Positions 17,607 to 26,776 are shown, counted from the stretch's first letter. The stretch is 64,000 bases of DNA from Candidatus Manganitrophaceae bacterium (GCA_016200325.1 JACQEZ010000014.1:124001-188000), one strand, 5' to 3'. The notes: a model not told the origin generated them from the letters alone. Program-made: numbers and translations.

Positions 17607-18824
17607 ATGCGGAGTAAGAACAGAGAGATGACACCTTTGCAAGGTTGGAAAAAAGGGTTTCTGCTGCTCGGTCTTCTCCTCGTTGTGGGCGGCGGGTTTG
17701 CCTTCTTCCGGGATGGAAAAAAAGAGCCGGAGTATCGGACGGTGAAAGTCGAGCGCGGCGGGATTACCGCCACCGTCTCGGCCACCGGGAAGGTGAATGC
17801 GGTGGTGACGGTTCAGGTCGGAAGCCAAGTCTCCGGAAGGATTCAAACGCTCTCCGCCGACTTTAACTCCCGCGTCAAAAAAGGCCAGGTCATCGCCCAG
17901 ATCGACCCGGCCCTCTTCAACGCGCAGGTCGAGCAGGCGAAGGCGAAGCTCGCCAACGACGAAGCGAACGTGGAGAAAGCCGGGGTGGTTCTGGCCGATG
18001 CGAAGCGAAGCCTGCTGCGGATGGAGACCCTCCTCTCCCGCAACCTGATCTCCCAGAGTGACAAGGATACGGCCCAGACCGCCGCCGATTCGGCGGCGGC
18101 GAGCCTGAAGGCGGCCGAAACACAGGTTCAACAGGACCGCGCGTCGCTGCAACTCGCCGATGCGAATCTTCGCTATACCACCATCGCATCCCCGGTCGAT
18201 GGGATCGTCATCTCCCGCAACGTCGACGTCGGCCAGACGGTCGCCGCGTCGCTCCAGGCGCCGACCCTCTTCACCATCGCCCAGGATCTCACCGAGATGC
18301 AGGTCGATACCAGCGTCGATGAGGCCGACATCGGCCGGGTGCAGATCGGCCAAGAGGCGGAGTTCACCGTCGATGCCTATCCTGACACCCCCTTTCGCGG
18401 GACGGTGCATGATATTTATAATCAGCCGCTCATCGTCCAAAATGTCGTTACTTACGATGCGATTATTCGGGTGAAGAATCCCGATCTAAAGTTAAAGCCG
18501 GGGATGACCGCGAACGTCGTGGTCCGCGTCGGATACAAGGAGGATGTCTTGAAGTTGCCGAATGCCGCCCTGCGTTACCGGCCGGAGAAGGCGTCGGGTC
18601 CCTCTGTTCCGGTGAAGGGAGACAAATCGAAACCGACCGAGGTCTGGGTGCTGAAAGAAGGGAAAGAGGTGGCGGTGCCGATCAGCCTGGGGCTCAGCGA
18701 CGGCGCCTCGACCGAACTCCTCTCCGGCGATCTCAAGCCGGGCGATTTGTTGGTAACCGAGAAGATCCGGAAGGGCGGCGGCTCCTCCGGAGGGGGGCGG
18801 CCCCCCTCGATGAGAGGATTCTAG
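17607..18824 (+). CDS. MacA/HlyD-type periplasmic adaptor subunit
   Basis: This 405-residue membrane-fusion protein has an N-terminal membrane anchor (about residues 14-30: GFLLLGLLLVVGGGFAFF), a lipoyl/barrel-sandwich half (VSATGKVNAVVTVQVGSQVSGRI), a long alpha-hairpin (about 85-165) and the returning lipoyl half (ASPVDGIVISRNVDVGQTVAA). The C-terminal beta-barrel and membrane-proximal parts follow, ending in a Gly/Ser-rich tail. The sequence is closest in character to MacA-type adaptors that work with MacB ABC transporters. An alternative start is ATG 17628. The 28-base spacer before it contains a degenerate GCGGAATG-type repeat. Confidence 0.9.
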   Translation: MRSKNREMTPLQGWKKGFLLLGLLLVVGGGFAFFRDGKKEPEYRTVKVERGGITATVSATGKVNAVVTVQVGSQVSGRIQTLSADFNSRVKKGQVIAQIDPALFNAQVEQAKAKLANDEANVEKAGVVLADAKRSLLRMETLLSRNLISQSDKDTAQTAADSAAASLKAAETQVQQDRASLQLADANLRYTTIASPVDGIVISRNVDVGQTVAASLQAPTLFTIAQDLTEMQVDTSVDEADIGRVQIGQEAEFTVDAYPDTPFRGTVHDIYNQPLIVQNVVTYDAIIRVKNPDLKLKPGMTANVVVRVGYKEDVLKLPNAALRYRPEKASGPSVPVKGDKSKPTEVWVLKEGKEVAVPISLGLSDGASTELLSGDLKPGDLLVTEKIRKGGGSSGGGRPPSMRGF

Positions 18825-18914
18825 GGTCACACTCGATTTTTGATGAGGGCAGCGCCTTTCGAGCTGAAGGCGCAAGATGACCAAAAGATGCCCAAGCGAT
18901 AAGAAAGAGGCAAG

Positions 18915-19655
18915 ATGAACCGGCTGATTCAGGTCGAGACACTCTGGAAGGTTTATAAAGCCGGAGAGGTGGAGCTTCCTGCGCTGAGGGGGGTTTCCTT
19001 TTCGGTGGCCCGAGGGGAATTTGTTGCGTTGATGGGACCGTCCGGTTCGGGGAAATCGACGTTGATGCACCTCTTAGGTTGTCTCGATCGCCCGACCCGC
19101 GGGCGCTATCTTTTGGATGGGGTCGATATCGGCGGGCTGAAGCCGAATGATCTCGCCCGGATCCGAAATCAAAAAATCGGTTTTGTCTTCCAGGGATTCA
19201 ATCTCCTCTCCCGAACGACTGCCCTTGAGAATGTCGAGCTCCCGATGATTTATACCGGCGATTCGGCCGCTCCCCACGCGCGCGCGCAAGCGGCGCTGGA
19301 GCGGGTTGGATTGGGAGACCGGCTCTATCATTATCCGAACCAGCTCTCGGGAGGGCAGCAGCAGCGGGTGGCGATCGCCCGGGCGTTGGTGATGCACTCT
19401 CCGCTCATTTTGGCCGATGAGCCGACCGGAAACCTCGACACCCGCACGTCGGTCGAGATCATGGCGCTCTTTCAAGAACTGAATGAGGGGGGGATGACCC
19501 TCATTCTGGTGACGCATGAGCCCGACATCGCGCAGTACGCCTCCCGGATCATCCGCTTCCGGGATGGAGAGATCCAGAGCGATCTGCCGGTGGAAGGGCG
19601 GGCGATCGCGAAAGAGGCCTTGAAGTTGATTGTGGCGGAGGCCGGCTCGGTTTGA
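18915..19655 (+). CDS. MacB/LolD-type ABC transporter ATP-binding protein
   Basis: The 246-residue protein has a full ABC ATPase: Walker [10 protein letters not shown] (about residues 40-48), Q-loop [24 protein letters not shown], signature [15 protein letters not shown], Walker [13 protein letters not shown] and switch His in VTHEPDIA. The [14 protein letters not shown] and TGNLD sequences place it in the MacB/LolD/FtsE group that powers mechanotransmission rather than solute passage. In E. coli MacB the ATPase is fused to the permease; here it is a separate gene 38 bases before the permease. GAGGCAAG lies before the ATG. It should energise export of a periplasmic or membrane-derived substrate through TolC. 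Confidence 0.94.
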   Translation: MNRLIQVETLWKVYKAGEVELPALRGVSFSVARGEFVALMGPSGSGKSTLMHLLGCLDRPTRGRYLLDGVDIGGLKPNDLARIRNQKIGFVFQGFNLLSRTTALENVELPMIYTGDSAAPHARAQAALERVGLGDRLYHYPNQLSGGQQQRVAIARALVMHSPLILADEPTGNLDTRTSVEIMALFQELNEGGMTLILVTHEPDIAQYASRIIRFRDGEIQSDLPVEGRAIAKEALKLIVAEAGSV

Positions 19656-19693
19656 GCCTCCAGGCGGCTTATCGCTTATCATAGAGAAGATGA

Positions 19694-20911
19694 ATGAGTC
19701 CGATCACTGCGCTAAAAATTGCCGGGCGCGCCCTCTCCCGAAATGCGATGCGGTCAATTCTGACGATGCTTGGGATGATCATCGGGGTGGGCGCCGTGAT
19801 CACGATGGTTTCTGTCGGACAGGGGGCGAAAGAGCAGGTGGAAGCTCAAATTGCGACGATCGGGTCGAACATGCTGTTGGTTTTTCCAGGCAGTACGACG
19901 CAGGCCGGCGTCCGTTCCGGTGCGGGCGCGATGACAACCTTAACGGAAGAAGACTCGGCGGCGATTGAGAAGGAGCTCTCCGCCGTCCGCGCCTCGGCCC
20001 CCTCGCTTCGAACGACCGCGCAGGTGATCAGCGCCAACCAGAACTGGTCGACCCAGGTCAGCGGAAGCACCCCGAATTTTTTTCTCATCCGGGATTGGCA
20101 CTTCGAGTCGGGCAGCCCGTTTACACCATCCGACGTTACCGGAGCGAACAAAGTCGCGGTGATCGGAAAGACGGTCGCCACCAGCCTCTTCGGCGCGCAA
20201 GATCCGATTGGACAGATCATCCGAATCCGAAATGTCCCATTTAAGGTGGCCGGGGTCCTCGCGCCAAAGGGGCAGTCGGCCCAGGGACAGGATCAGGACG
20301 ATACGATCATCATCCCGATCACCACGTTGCAGAAGCGGATCATGGGGGTGAACTATATCGGGATTATTCTGGTCTCGGCGAACGCTCCGGAGGAAACGGC
20401 GGTGGCGCAAGAGCAGATTCGTCAACTCCTTCGGCAGCGCCACCGTCTTCAGGCCGGACAAGAAGAAGACTTCTCCGTTCGAAACATGGCCGATATCGCC
20501 AGCGCCGCGGAGTCGGCTTCAAAAATTATGGCGCTGCTGTTGGGGAGCATCGCTTCGGTCTCATTGATCGTTGGCGGGATCGGAATCATGAACATCATGC
20601 TCGTCTCCGTTACGGAACGGACGCGCGAGATCGGCATCCGGATGGCGGTCGGCGCGCGCGGCCGCGACATCCTCCTTCAATTCTTGATGGAGGCGATCGT
20701 TCTCTCCTTCATCGGCGGCCTCCTCGGGATCGGGCTGGGGATCGGCAGCTCGAAGCTCATCTCCAGCCTCGTCCAGTGGCCGACGATCGTCTCTCCCCAG
20801 TCGATTCTTCTCGCCTCCGCGGTCTCGATCGCCATCGGCGTCTTCTTCGGACTCTACCCCGCTCGCCGCGCCGCCTCCCTCGATCCGATCGAAGCGCTTC
20901 GTTACGAATAA
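19694..20911 (+). CDS. MacB-type FtsX-family ABC permease
   Basis: The 405-residue protein has the MacB permease topology: one transmembrane helix near the N-terminus (ILTMLGMIIGVGAVITMVSVG), a periplasmic MacB_PCD domain (about residues 45-245), then three helices from about 275 with the cytoplasmic coupling segment TERTREIGIRMAVGAR. The protein ends ARRAASLDPIEALRYE, the usual FtsX-family ending. With the ATPase, adaptor and TolC protein it completes a tripartite exporter. Substrates of MacB systems include macrolides, lipopeptides and siderophores; nothing here identifies the substrate. Confidence 0.94.
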   Translation: MSPITALKIAGRALSRNAMRSILTMLGMIIGVGAVITMVSVGQGAKEQVEAQIATIGSNMLLVFPGSTTQAGVRSGAGAMTTLTEEDSAAIEKELSAVRASAPSLRTTAQVISANQNWSTQVSGSTPNFFLIRDWHFESGSPFTPSDVTGANKVAVIGKTVATSLFGAQDPIGQIIRIRNVPFKVAGVLAPKGQSAQGQDQDDTIIIPITTLQKRIMGVNYIGIILVSANAPEETAVAQEQIRQLLRQRHRLQAGQEEDFSVRNMADIASAAESASKIMALLLGSIASVSLIVGGIGIMNIMLVSVTERTREIGIRMAVGARGRDILLQFLMEAIVLSFIGGLLGIGLGIGSSKLISSLVQWPTIVSPQSILLASAVSIAIGVFFGLYPARRAASLDPIEALRYE

Positions 20912-20958
20912 CCATTTGGCTCCTCCGGATTGGCCATAAAAACGCCTGCTTGTTCTTA

Positions 20959-20988
20959 TTGAAGAACCGATAAGGGATAAGTTAAGAT
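20959..20988 (+). promoter_or_regulatory. Predicted sigma-70 promoter
   Basis: TTGAAG (20959-20964) and TAAGAT (20983-20988) are 18 bp apart, upstream of the lipoprotein gene at 21060. The -10 element matches four of six consensus bases. Confidence 0.4.
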
Positions 20989-21059
20989 AGGGATGTCCCC
21001 CCGGATGGTCTGGGAGGAGCACTGTATCCAAGCATCCGAGAAAGGAGTATCAGAAATAA

Positions 21060-22487
21060 ATGTTCGATATGCCTCTACGTTTCCGTTTGCTCTTGTGTCT
21101 ACTTGTTCTCAGTTTATTGACTGTTTCCTGCAACGGCGGGGGAGGCACCTCAGGGAGCGCGGCCGATCCCGGCACTGGCCGCGCCGCCATTCTCCTGACC
21201 GATCGTTACGAAGAGAAGATTACCGATCATCAAGGCCAAGTCATCACCTCCGCCAAGGAGATCTGGGTCACCTTCAGCAAATTGTCCTTAAAACCGGAGG
21301 AGGGGGACTGGATGACCCTCTTCGACGGACCCAAAAACAAATCGGTCGATCTCTTGTCTCTCCATGGCAAGACCGATCTGGTGGCCCTGGCCGATCTGCC
21401 TCCCGGCAGGTACGACAAAGCGCGCCTTCAAATTGAAGAGGCCTGGTTTATCGACAGCGACGGGACGCGGCACGATGTCATTGTCCCTTCCCATCGGGTC
21501 ACCATTCAGTTCAAGCACGATCTGGTCATCCACGCCGGCGACGATACCGAGATTCTCTTCGACTTTGTCCCAGGAAAATCGATTCATCTGATCGAGACCG
21601 GAAGTGGAAAGTTTATCCTTCGGCCGGTGGTCCGCGTCCGACTCAAAGGCGAGGAGGAGGTAACCGAAGTTGTGAAGGTCGAAGGGAAAATCTCTTCGAT
21701 CGACTGTGACGCGCATACATTGACACTGGCCCGGGGTCAGGGCGATCCGATTACCGTCCACTTGGAAGAGGCACTCTTTATTCTAAAGGGGGGCGCCTTC
21801 CACCTGGAGGATGATGATCATAATGAGGCGGAAAAAGAGGCGGCACAGGTTGCCTCGTGTAAACAGCTCCAGGAAGGAGAGACGGTCGAAATTCTCGGTA
21901 CGGCCGATGACCAGGGGGTCCTTCATGCCTCTTTGGTCCGGTTCGAGGAGGAGGCGGAGGTCACCCATCGAATTGAATTCGCCGGGACCCTTCTGAAGGT
22001 CGGCTGCGACAGTCAGACGGTCCGCGTTACTTTTAGCGGAGGGGAAATCGACGTCAGCTTGGGTGTAACGACGAAGGTCTTTACGGACGATGACAAGGAG
22101 ATCGCCGCCGAAGAGCGCTGTGATGCATTGAAGAAGGCGCTTCAAAAGCAAATCGGGGTTGAAGGAACGGTCGAAGCAAATCAGGTCATTGCCACGGAGA
22201 TCACCCTCCCGGCGGCGGCGCCGACGGTCCGGCCGACCCGTCTCGAAGGGATCGTTCAGTCGATCACGGTGAACGGGACTGCAGCAACCGGATTCATTCT
22301 CAAAGATGCATCGGGGAAGTCATATACCGTAACGACTGGAAACCAGACCGAGATCAAAGACCAAAATGGGAATACCCTTGCGGTCAACCAGCTTCTCAAT
22401 CATCAGGTCCGGGTAGAGGGACCGCTCGATACGCAGACCCTCCCTAACCCGACAATCGCGGCTACCCTGGTGAGAGTCCTCTCGTAG
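21060..22487 (+). CDS. DUF4382/DUF5666-type lipoprotein
   Basis: The 475-residue product has a lipoprotein signal (LLTVSC, then NGGGG). Residues about 35-190 resemble DUF4382: GRAAILLTD, IWVTFSKLSLKP and DLPPGRYDKARLQIEEAWF, a transthyretin-like domain. After it come three copies of a DUF5666-like OB/beta unit, each with V(E)G.I..I.....T and V.LEE/VSLGVTTKV patterns (about 200-290, 300-370, 390-475); each of the first two contains CD or CDS near its start. Family members are common exported proteins of unknown function. AAAGGAG precedes the ATG by about 12 bases. A strong terminator follows at 22502. Confidence 0.75.
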   Translation: MFDMPLRFRLLLCLLVLSLLTVSCNGGGGTSGSAADPGTGRAAILLTDRYEEKITDHQGQVITSAKEIWVTFSKLSLKPEEGDWMTLFDGPKNKSVDLLSLHGKTDLVALADLPPGRYDKARLQIEEAWFIDSDGTRHDVIVPSHRVTIQFKHDLVIHAGDDTEILFDFVPGKSIHLIETGSGKFILRPVVRVRLKGEEEVTEVVKVEGKISSIDCDAHTLTLARGQGDPITVHLEEALFILKGGAFHLEDDDHNEAEKEAAQVASCKQLQEGETVEILGTADDQGVLHASLVRFEEEAEVTHRIEFAGTLLKVGCDSQTVRVTFSGGEIDVSLGVTTKVFTDDDKEIAAEERCDALKKALQKQIGVEGTVEANQVIATEITLPAAAPTVRPTRLEGIVQSITVNGTAATGFILKDASGKSYTVTTGNQTEIKDQNGNTLAVNQLLNHQVRVEGPLDTQTLPNPTIAATLVRVLS

Positions 22488-22501
22488 TCCCTGCCACATT
22501 G

Positions 22502-22540
22502 GGTGCACCGGCGTCATCCAATGCCGGTGCACCTCTCTTT
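22502..22540 (+). terminator. Rho-independent terminator
   Basis: An 11-bp perfect stem, GGTGCACCGGC (22502-22512) with GCCGGTGCACC (22523-22533), has a 10-base loop and is followed by TCTCTTT. It lies 15 bases after the lipoprotein stop and before the convergent gene, so it may isolate both transcripts. Confidence 0.85.
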
Positions 22541-22565
22541 AAAAATATAAAAGGCATCGGCGATT

Positions 22566-23159
22566 TTACCGGTCGGATTTCTGAAGCTGTCCCAACACCC
22601 GCTCCAATTTACGCCTTCGGGCCGGGGAGTGGGGGGCGGCCGGATCGCCGTAGAGCCAGTCGGCATACGATCGGCTCTCGGTGTCTTGAATGCTGAACCA
22701 GTGGCGTCCTTCTACAGTGGTCTCAATCGGTTCGCTGGCATGATGCCTTTGGATCTCGTCGCGGAGGGCAGCTAGCCATTCCCGGTCGGCAGCGGTGAAG
22801 CTGATCCCGATTCCGCGGGTCGATTTTTTGTAGCAGAGGGTTCCGCATCCTTCGAGGATCCCCCGCTCCAGATCGGACTGCCGGAGGCGGTATTTTTTAA
22901 AGAGGGCGGGGAGGGTGATTTCGATTTCCGAGGCGAGCGGATCGGGAAGGGTCAAGCGCGTTTCGGTTTTTGTGCCATGGAGCGGACGCTCCGGGTGGTG
23001 GAGCTGCCGATGCGGGATCTTCCGGGATTCGCATGCAAGCGCGAGCAGCCGGGCCGCTTCCTCCAGGACCTCTTTATCCCGGTGGCGGATCGTCTGCTCT
23101 CCGGGGAGGCGCGCGGCGTGCAGAAAGCCGAACAGGTATGCTTCTTGTGCCTCGGTCAT
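22566..23159 (-). CDS. LAGLIDADG-fold protein lacking catalytic acids
   Basis: The 197-residue protein resembles a two-repeat LAGLIDADG homing endonuclease in layout. Repeat 1 begins AYLFGFLHAARLPG (residues 7-20) and repeat 2 begins LERGILEGCGTL (97-108), followed by GIGISFTAADREWLAALRDEI and the closing SYADWLYGDP with RRRKLERVL, which correspond to typical strands and the WLY-KRK ending. At the metal-binding positions of the motif, repeat 1 has His/Ala instead of Asp/Asp and repeat 2 has Glu/Cys. The fold may therefore be used for DNA binding without cleavage, as in WhiA. The start at 23159 has AGAAGGAG upstream; an earlier ATG at 23213 is less likely. The family call is by pattern only. 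Confidence 0.6.
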   Translation of the reverse strand: MTEAQEAYLFGFLHAARLPGEQTIRHRDKEVLEEAARLLALACESRKIPHRQLHHPERPLHGTKTETRLTLPDPLASEIEITLPALFKKYRLRQSDLERGILEGCGTLCYKKSTRGIGISFTAADREWLAALRDEIQRHHASEPIETTVEGRHWFSIQDTESRSYADWLYGDPAAPHSPARRRKLERVLGQLQKSDR

Positions 23160-23358
23160 CCGACTCCTTCTCTTCCCCCTTCCAATACTAATCGATCTTT
23201 CTTCCGTGATCAATCGCTCTTCTTTTTAGACAGAGGTGTGCTGCCGTCCCCGACCGGTTCCGACCTTCATTGACATTTCTCTTTCACAATTGGTATTTTC
23301 GTGCCGTGAGCAGGAACCGCGGAGAAGATAGGATGACGATGGACGAGAGGGGTTTATC

Positions 23359-24672
23359 GTGACACCGGCGGGAGAGGTCCGTCATCCGACCTGGGGGGAG
23401 GCGGTTCGGTTTTGGATTCAATTGGGGTTCATCAACTTCGGCGGGCCGACGGGGCAGATTGCGATCATGCATCGGGAGCTCGTTGAGCGACGGGGATGGA
23501 TCGCCGAGGATCGTTTTCTTCATGCGTTGAATTACTGCATGCTCCTGCCGGGACCGGAGGCCCAGCAGCTGGCGATCTATCTCGGCTGGCTTTTCCATCG
23601 AACCTGGGGCGGAATCATCGCCGGAACCTTTTTTGTTCTCCCCTCGATCTTCATCCTCCTTGGACTCAGCTGGGTTTATGTCTCCTTCGGCGCCCTCCCG
23701 GCGGTGGCCGCCCTCTTCTATGGTCTCAAGGCGGCCGTGTTGGCGATCGTCGCCGCCGCCGTCCTCCGGATCAGCCGAAAGGTGTTAAAGAACTGGGTCA
23801 TGATCCTGTTGGCAGCGTTCGCGTTTATCGGGCTTGCTCTCCTGAACGTCCCCTTCCCCGCCATCGTCCTGGCGGCGGGGCTGATCGGCCTGATCGGGGG
23901 ACGGTCCTGGCCGGCAGCCTTTACTGTGATCCGAGGAAAAGAGATCGCCAAGACCGTCGGCGCGCCAACCCCTTTTGAAAGCGATCAGATCCGTCCTTCG
24001 CTCTTGGGTGTCCTTCAGGTTGTCCTGATCGGTCTCCTCCTCTGGATCGTACCGCTGGCGCTGCTTGCCTTTTGGCGGGGAGCCGCCGACCTTTTTTTTC
24101 AGCAAGGCCTCTTTTTCTCGAAGGCGGCGATGGTGACATTCGGCGGCGCTTACGCCGTCTTGCCATACATCGCCCAGGCGGCGGTCGAGAACTATCATTG
24201 GCTTCGGCCGGGAGAGATGATGGATGGGTTAGGGCTGGCGGAGACGACCCCCGGCCCGCTGATCATGGTGGTCGCCTTTGTCGGTTATGTCGGCGCCTGG
24301 TCAAACGCCACCGGCCTCTCTCCAGTCAAAGCGGGTCTGTTGGGCGGATTGATTGCGACCTACTTTACCTTTCTTCCTTCGTTCATCTGGATTTTTCTCG
24401 GGGCCCCTTTTATTGAGCAGACGCGGGGGAACGTCTCCCTCTCCGCCGCCCTCTCTGCGATCACCGCGGCGGTCGTCGGCGTTATTTTAAATTTGGCGCT
24501 CCTCTTCGGCAGACACACCCTCTTTTCGTCGACGGGAGGGGTCGACCTCTTTGCCTCGATCCTTGCCGGGGTCGCCTTTGTTGGACTCTGGAAGGGGGAT
24601 TGGGATATCCTGTATGTGATTCCGGGAAGCGCCATGGCCGGATTGATCTACAAATTGTGGATGGTCCCCTGA
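23359..24672 (+). CDS. chrA: Chromate transporter ChrA
   Basis: The 437-residue membrane protein is a long-chain CHR-family transporter with two homologous halves. Half 1 shows FINFGGPTGQIAIMHRELVERRGW and LPGPEAQQLAIYLGW; half 2 shows FFSKAAMVTFGGAYAVLPYIAQ and LAETTPGPLIMVVAFVGYVG, both hallmark pieces. ChrA exports chromate by proton-coupled efflux and is often carried with metal or sulfate genes. It starts with GTG 23359. The following mscS-like gene is 45 bases downstream and could be cotranscribed. Whether this copy transports chromate or another oxyanion is not shown by the sequence. Confidence 0.94.
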   Translation: MTPAGEVRHPTWGEAVRFWIQLGFINFGGPTGQIAIMHRELVERRGWIAEDRFLHALNYCMLLPGPEAQQLAIYLGWLFHRTWGGIIAGTFFVLPSIFILLGLSWVYVSFGALPAVAALFYGLKAAVLAIVAAAVLRISRKVLKNWVMILLAAFAFIGLALLNVPFPAIVLAAGLIGLIGGRSWPAAFTVIRGKEIAKTVGAPTPFESDQIRPSLLGVLQVVLIGLLLWIVPLALLAFWRGAADLFFQQGLFFSKAAMVTFGGAYAVLPYIAQAAVENYHWLRPGEMMDGLGLAETTPGPLIMVVAFVGYVGAWSNATGLSPVKAGLLGGLIATYFTFLPSFIWIFLGAPFIEQTRGNVSLSAALSAITAAVVGVILNLALLFGRHTLFSSTGGVDLFASILAGVAFVGLWKGDWDILYVIPGSAMAGLIYKLWMVP

Positions 24673-24717
24673 GCCGTCCGAGATGGGTCCAGGGGAGAGG
24701 AAGTCCGGAGGATTGGG

Positions 24718-25257
24718 ATGTTGAGTGAAATGTTGGGGGAGCTGGCGCACCAGATTGCCCAGTTTGCGCCGAAGGCGGGGGTGGCGCTCCTGGTCTTTAT
24801 CTTTTTTTGGGTGGTGAGTCTTCTGGTTGAGAAGATGGCGCGCCAGATCGGCCGGCGCTCGCATCTCAGCGCCGAACTTTTGACGTTGATCGGACGGACC
24901 ACCTCTCTCTCATTGGTTGTGCTCGGAGCGATTACGGCGCTGGGGACGGCGGGGATCAATGTCTCCGCATTGGTTGCCGGCTTGGGGCTGACCGGATTCG
25001 CCCTCGGCTTCGCTTTGAAAGATGCCCTCGCAAATCTTTTAGCAGGTCTATTAATTCTAATCTACCGGCCGTTCAAACGGCACGACCGGATCTCCGTTGC
25101 AGGCTTCGAGGGTGTGGTCGTCGAGACCGATCTCCGTTATACCACCCTGCAGGACGAGACGAAGACGATCCTCATCCCCAATTCGACCCTTTTCACCAAC
25201 TCGATCGTTCTCTTGGATCAAAAGAATGGAACCTATCGGCCCGAGAGCTCTCCTTGA
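24718..25257 (+). CDS. Short MscS-family mechanosensitive channel
   Basis: The 179-residue protein has three transmembrane helices and the MscS pore helix with alternating Gly and Ala (VAGLGLTGFALGFALKDALANLLAGLLIL), followed by the beta domain (DRISVAGFEGVVVETDLRYTTL, ILIPNSTLFTNSIV). It stops right after this domain, lacking most of the roughly 90-residue C-terminal alpha/beta cage of E. coli MscS (286 residues). Short MscS proteins of this kind exist, so it may still gate. AGGAAG lies upstream. Its last 25 bases overlap the end of a convergent gene. Confidence 0.88.
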   Translation: MLSEMLGELAHQIAQFAPKAGVALLVFIFFWVVSLLVEKMARQIGRRSHLSAELLTLIGRTTSLSLVVLGAITALGTAGINVSALVAGLGLTGFALGFALKDALANLLAGLLILIYRPFKRHDRISVAGFEGVVVETDLRYTTLQDETKTILIPNSTLFTNSIVLLDQKNGTYRPESSP

Positions 25258-25529
25258 CGCCGCTTGAGGTGCCCATTCCAGGCGGCCATGGCGAATGCGG
25301 CATCGGCGGAAGCGCTTCGTCGCCGCGGTTCGTCGATGATATCGAGATCGACGGAGCGGATCCCTTCGGAGCCTTTCAGCCGCTCGACCATCCCGGCCGG
25401 AATTTTCGCGATGATCGTTCCGGACGGGTAGGTATAAAGGGGAGCGCCGCCAAACGCTTCAATCCGCTTGAGCATCTCTTTTCTCAGCCTCTCGCTGGAA
25501 TGCCGCAATAAAATAAATGCCTCGACCAT
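25233..25529 (-). CDS. Small protein with possible I9/propeptide-like fold
   Basis: The 98-residue protein starts at ATG 25529, with GGAGG five bases upstream; an ATG at 25559 is less likely. The sequence VEAFILLRHSSERLRKEMLKRIEAFGG, APLYTYPSGTIIAKIPAGMVERLKGSEGIRSVDLD suggests a beta-alpha-beta-beta-alpha-beta ferredoxin-like fold as in the I9 inhibitors that form subtilase propeptides. No subtilase is encoded nearby. There is no signal peptide, so it would act in the cytoplasm. The function is unknown. Confidence 0.55.
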   Translation of the reverse strand: MVEAFILLRHSSERLRKEMLKRIEAFGGAPLYTYPSGTIIAKIPAGMVERLKGSEGIRSVDLDIIDEPRRRSASADAAFAMAAWNGHLKRRQGELSGR

Positions 25530-25870
25530 CTTCTCCTCCGGACCTTCTTTCGGCATCATCCCCTCTTCAGCGCATCTGAGTGGAAATGGGCACGTTGATT
25601 TTGATGGTCATTCTTCATTGCAATGAAAATGCCGGAGGGGTATTGCCTTCGCCCCAGGGCGGCGCAGGGGGAAAGGCCGATTTGAATCGCCCTTTCCTTC
25701 AATCGAACGTCTGATTTGCCCGCATTTACAGGATAAAACGGAGAGATGGAAGGATACAGTGTATCCAAAGTGGAATCGAAAAGTATCGAGGGAAAGGGGT
25801 GAGACTTCACGATTGTCGTGACGGAACGGCTGTGTTAAGATACTCCGGTTTTTAAGATAGAGGAGGGGAG
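25530..25870. other. Intergenic region, 341 bases
   Basis: I see no convincing gene. Short open frames on the minus strand (25556-25810) have no family resemblance and no ribosome-binding site. Near the right end, TTGTCG (25813-25818) and TAAGAT (25836-25841), 17 bp apart, could be the promoter of the lipoprotein gene at 25871. Confidence 0.5.
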
Positions 25871-26722
25871 ATGCTCATCGAGAAGCGAAAATTACGTTCG
25901 ATCGCCCTGTTTTTTGGAGCAATCGGTTGTCTCCTCGCCGGCTGCGCGCATCTAGAGCAAAAAGAGACGTCCGATCCTCCCGACCTCTTAATGGAGGGGA
26001 GCGAGAAGAAGTTGGCAACGCTCGATCCCGCGTTGTCGCTCCCGCGCTCGCTTTTCTTCAGCCCCGACGGACGGCATGCCGTCTGGGTCAATCGGGCGGG
26101 CGAGCAGGTTCAGGTGGTGGTGGACGGCGTCGCCGGTCCTCCGTTCGATTCGATCGGCCGAGGGCCGGTGACCCTCAGCCCGGACGGTCGGCGCGTGGCT
26201 TATGTCGTTGAGAATAAGACAAACCAGCACCTCTCGGTCGTCGTTGATGGAAAAGCGGGTCCCGAATATGAAAAGATCCTCTCGGGCACCCCGCTCTTCA
26301 GTCCCGACGGAAGGCATGTCGCCTATGCCGCGGTGAGGGAAGGAAAATATTACGTCATCCTTGATGCCGCGGTGGGGCCTGACTATGAGCTGGTCGGCCA
26401 TCTGACCTTCAGCCCCGACGGCGGCCGCTTCGCTTATGCGGCGCAAAAAGACAAAAAGCGTTTTATTGTCGCCGATGGGGTTCCGGGCGCTCCCTTTGAA
26501 GATGTCTTCATCGCCGGCTTCAGTCCCGACGGACGGCATCTGGTCTACTATGCGACCGAAGAGAAGCAGCGGCGGGTCATCATCGACGATCAGCCCGGTC
26601 CGCTGTTCGAAGCGGTCGGGCCGGTTCAGTTTTATCCGGCCGCCGGAAAAGGGGCCTCTTTTCTCTCCTATGTCGGTTTGCGGGGATCGGAGCTGATTCA
26701 GCTTACCCAGCCGCTTCGGTAG
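25871..26722 (+). CDS. TolB/WD40-like beta-propeller lipoprotein
   Basis: The 283-residue product has a lipoprotein signal (GCLLAGC, then AHLEQKE) and then about six repeats of a propeller blade marked by FSPDGRHxVxxA and VVVDGxAGPxF. The SPDGR motif is typical of TolB-type and WD40-like PD40 repeats. Each blade has an unusual second element, (V/I)DG.xGP.(F/Y), where proteins of this kind appear to be self-similar without enzymatic residues. Six blades could close one propeller in the periplasm, suggesting a binding or scaffold role. AGGAGGGGAG precedes the ATG. Confidence 0.8.
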   Translation: MLIEKRKLRSIALFFGAIGCLLAGCAHLEQKETSDPPDLLMEGSEKKLATLDPALSLPRSLFFSPDGRHAVWVNRAGEQVQVVVDGVAGPPFDSIGRGPVTLSPDGRRVAYVVENKTNQHLSVVVDGKAGPEYEKILSGTPLFSPDGRHVAYAAVREGKYYVILDAAVGPDYELVGHLTFSPDGGRFAYAAQKDKKRFIVADGVPGAPFEDVFIAGFSPDGRHLVYYATEEKQRRVIIDDQPGPLFEAVGPVQFYPAAGKGASFLSYVGLRGSELIQLTQPLR

Positions 26723-26776
26723 AAACGGGCGCTTTTAACCCGCCGTTCAGGTCGAATAAAAGGAACCGGTCCCCCT

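Noticed and set aside
25556-25810. 84-codon minus-strand open frame
   Set aside because: No ribosome-binding site and no family-like sequence; treated as intergenic.
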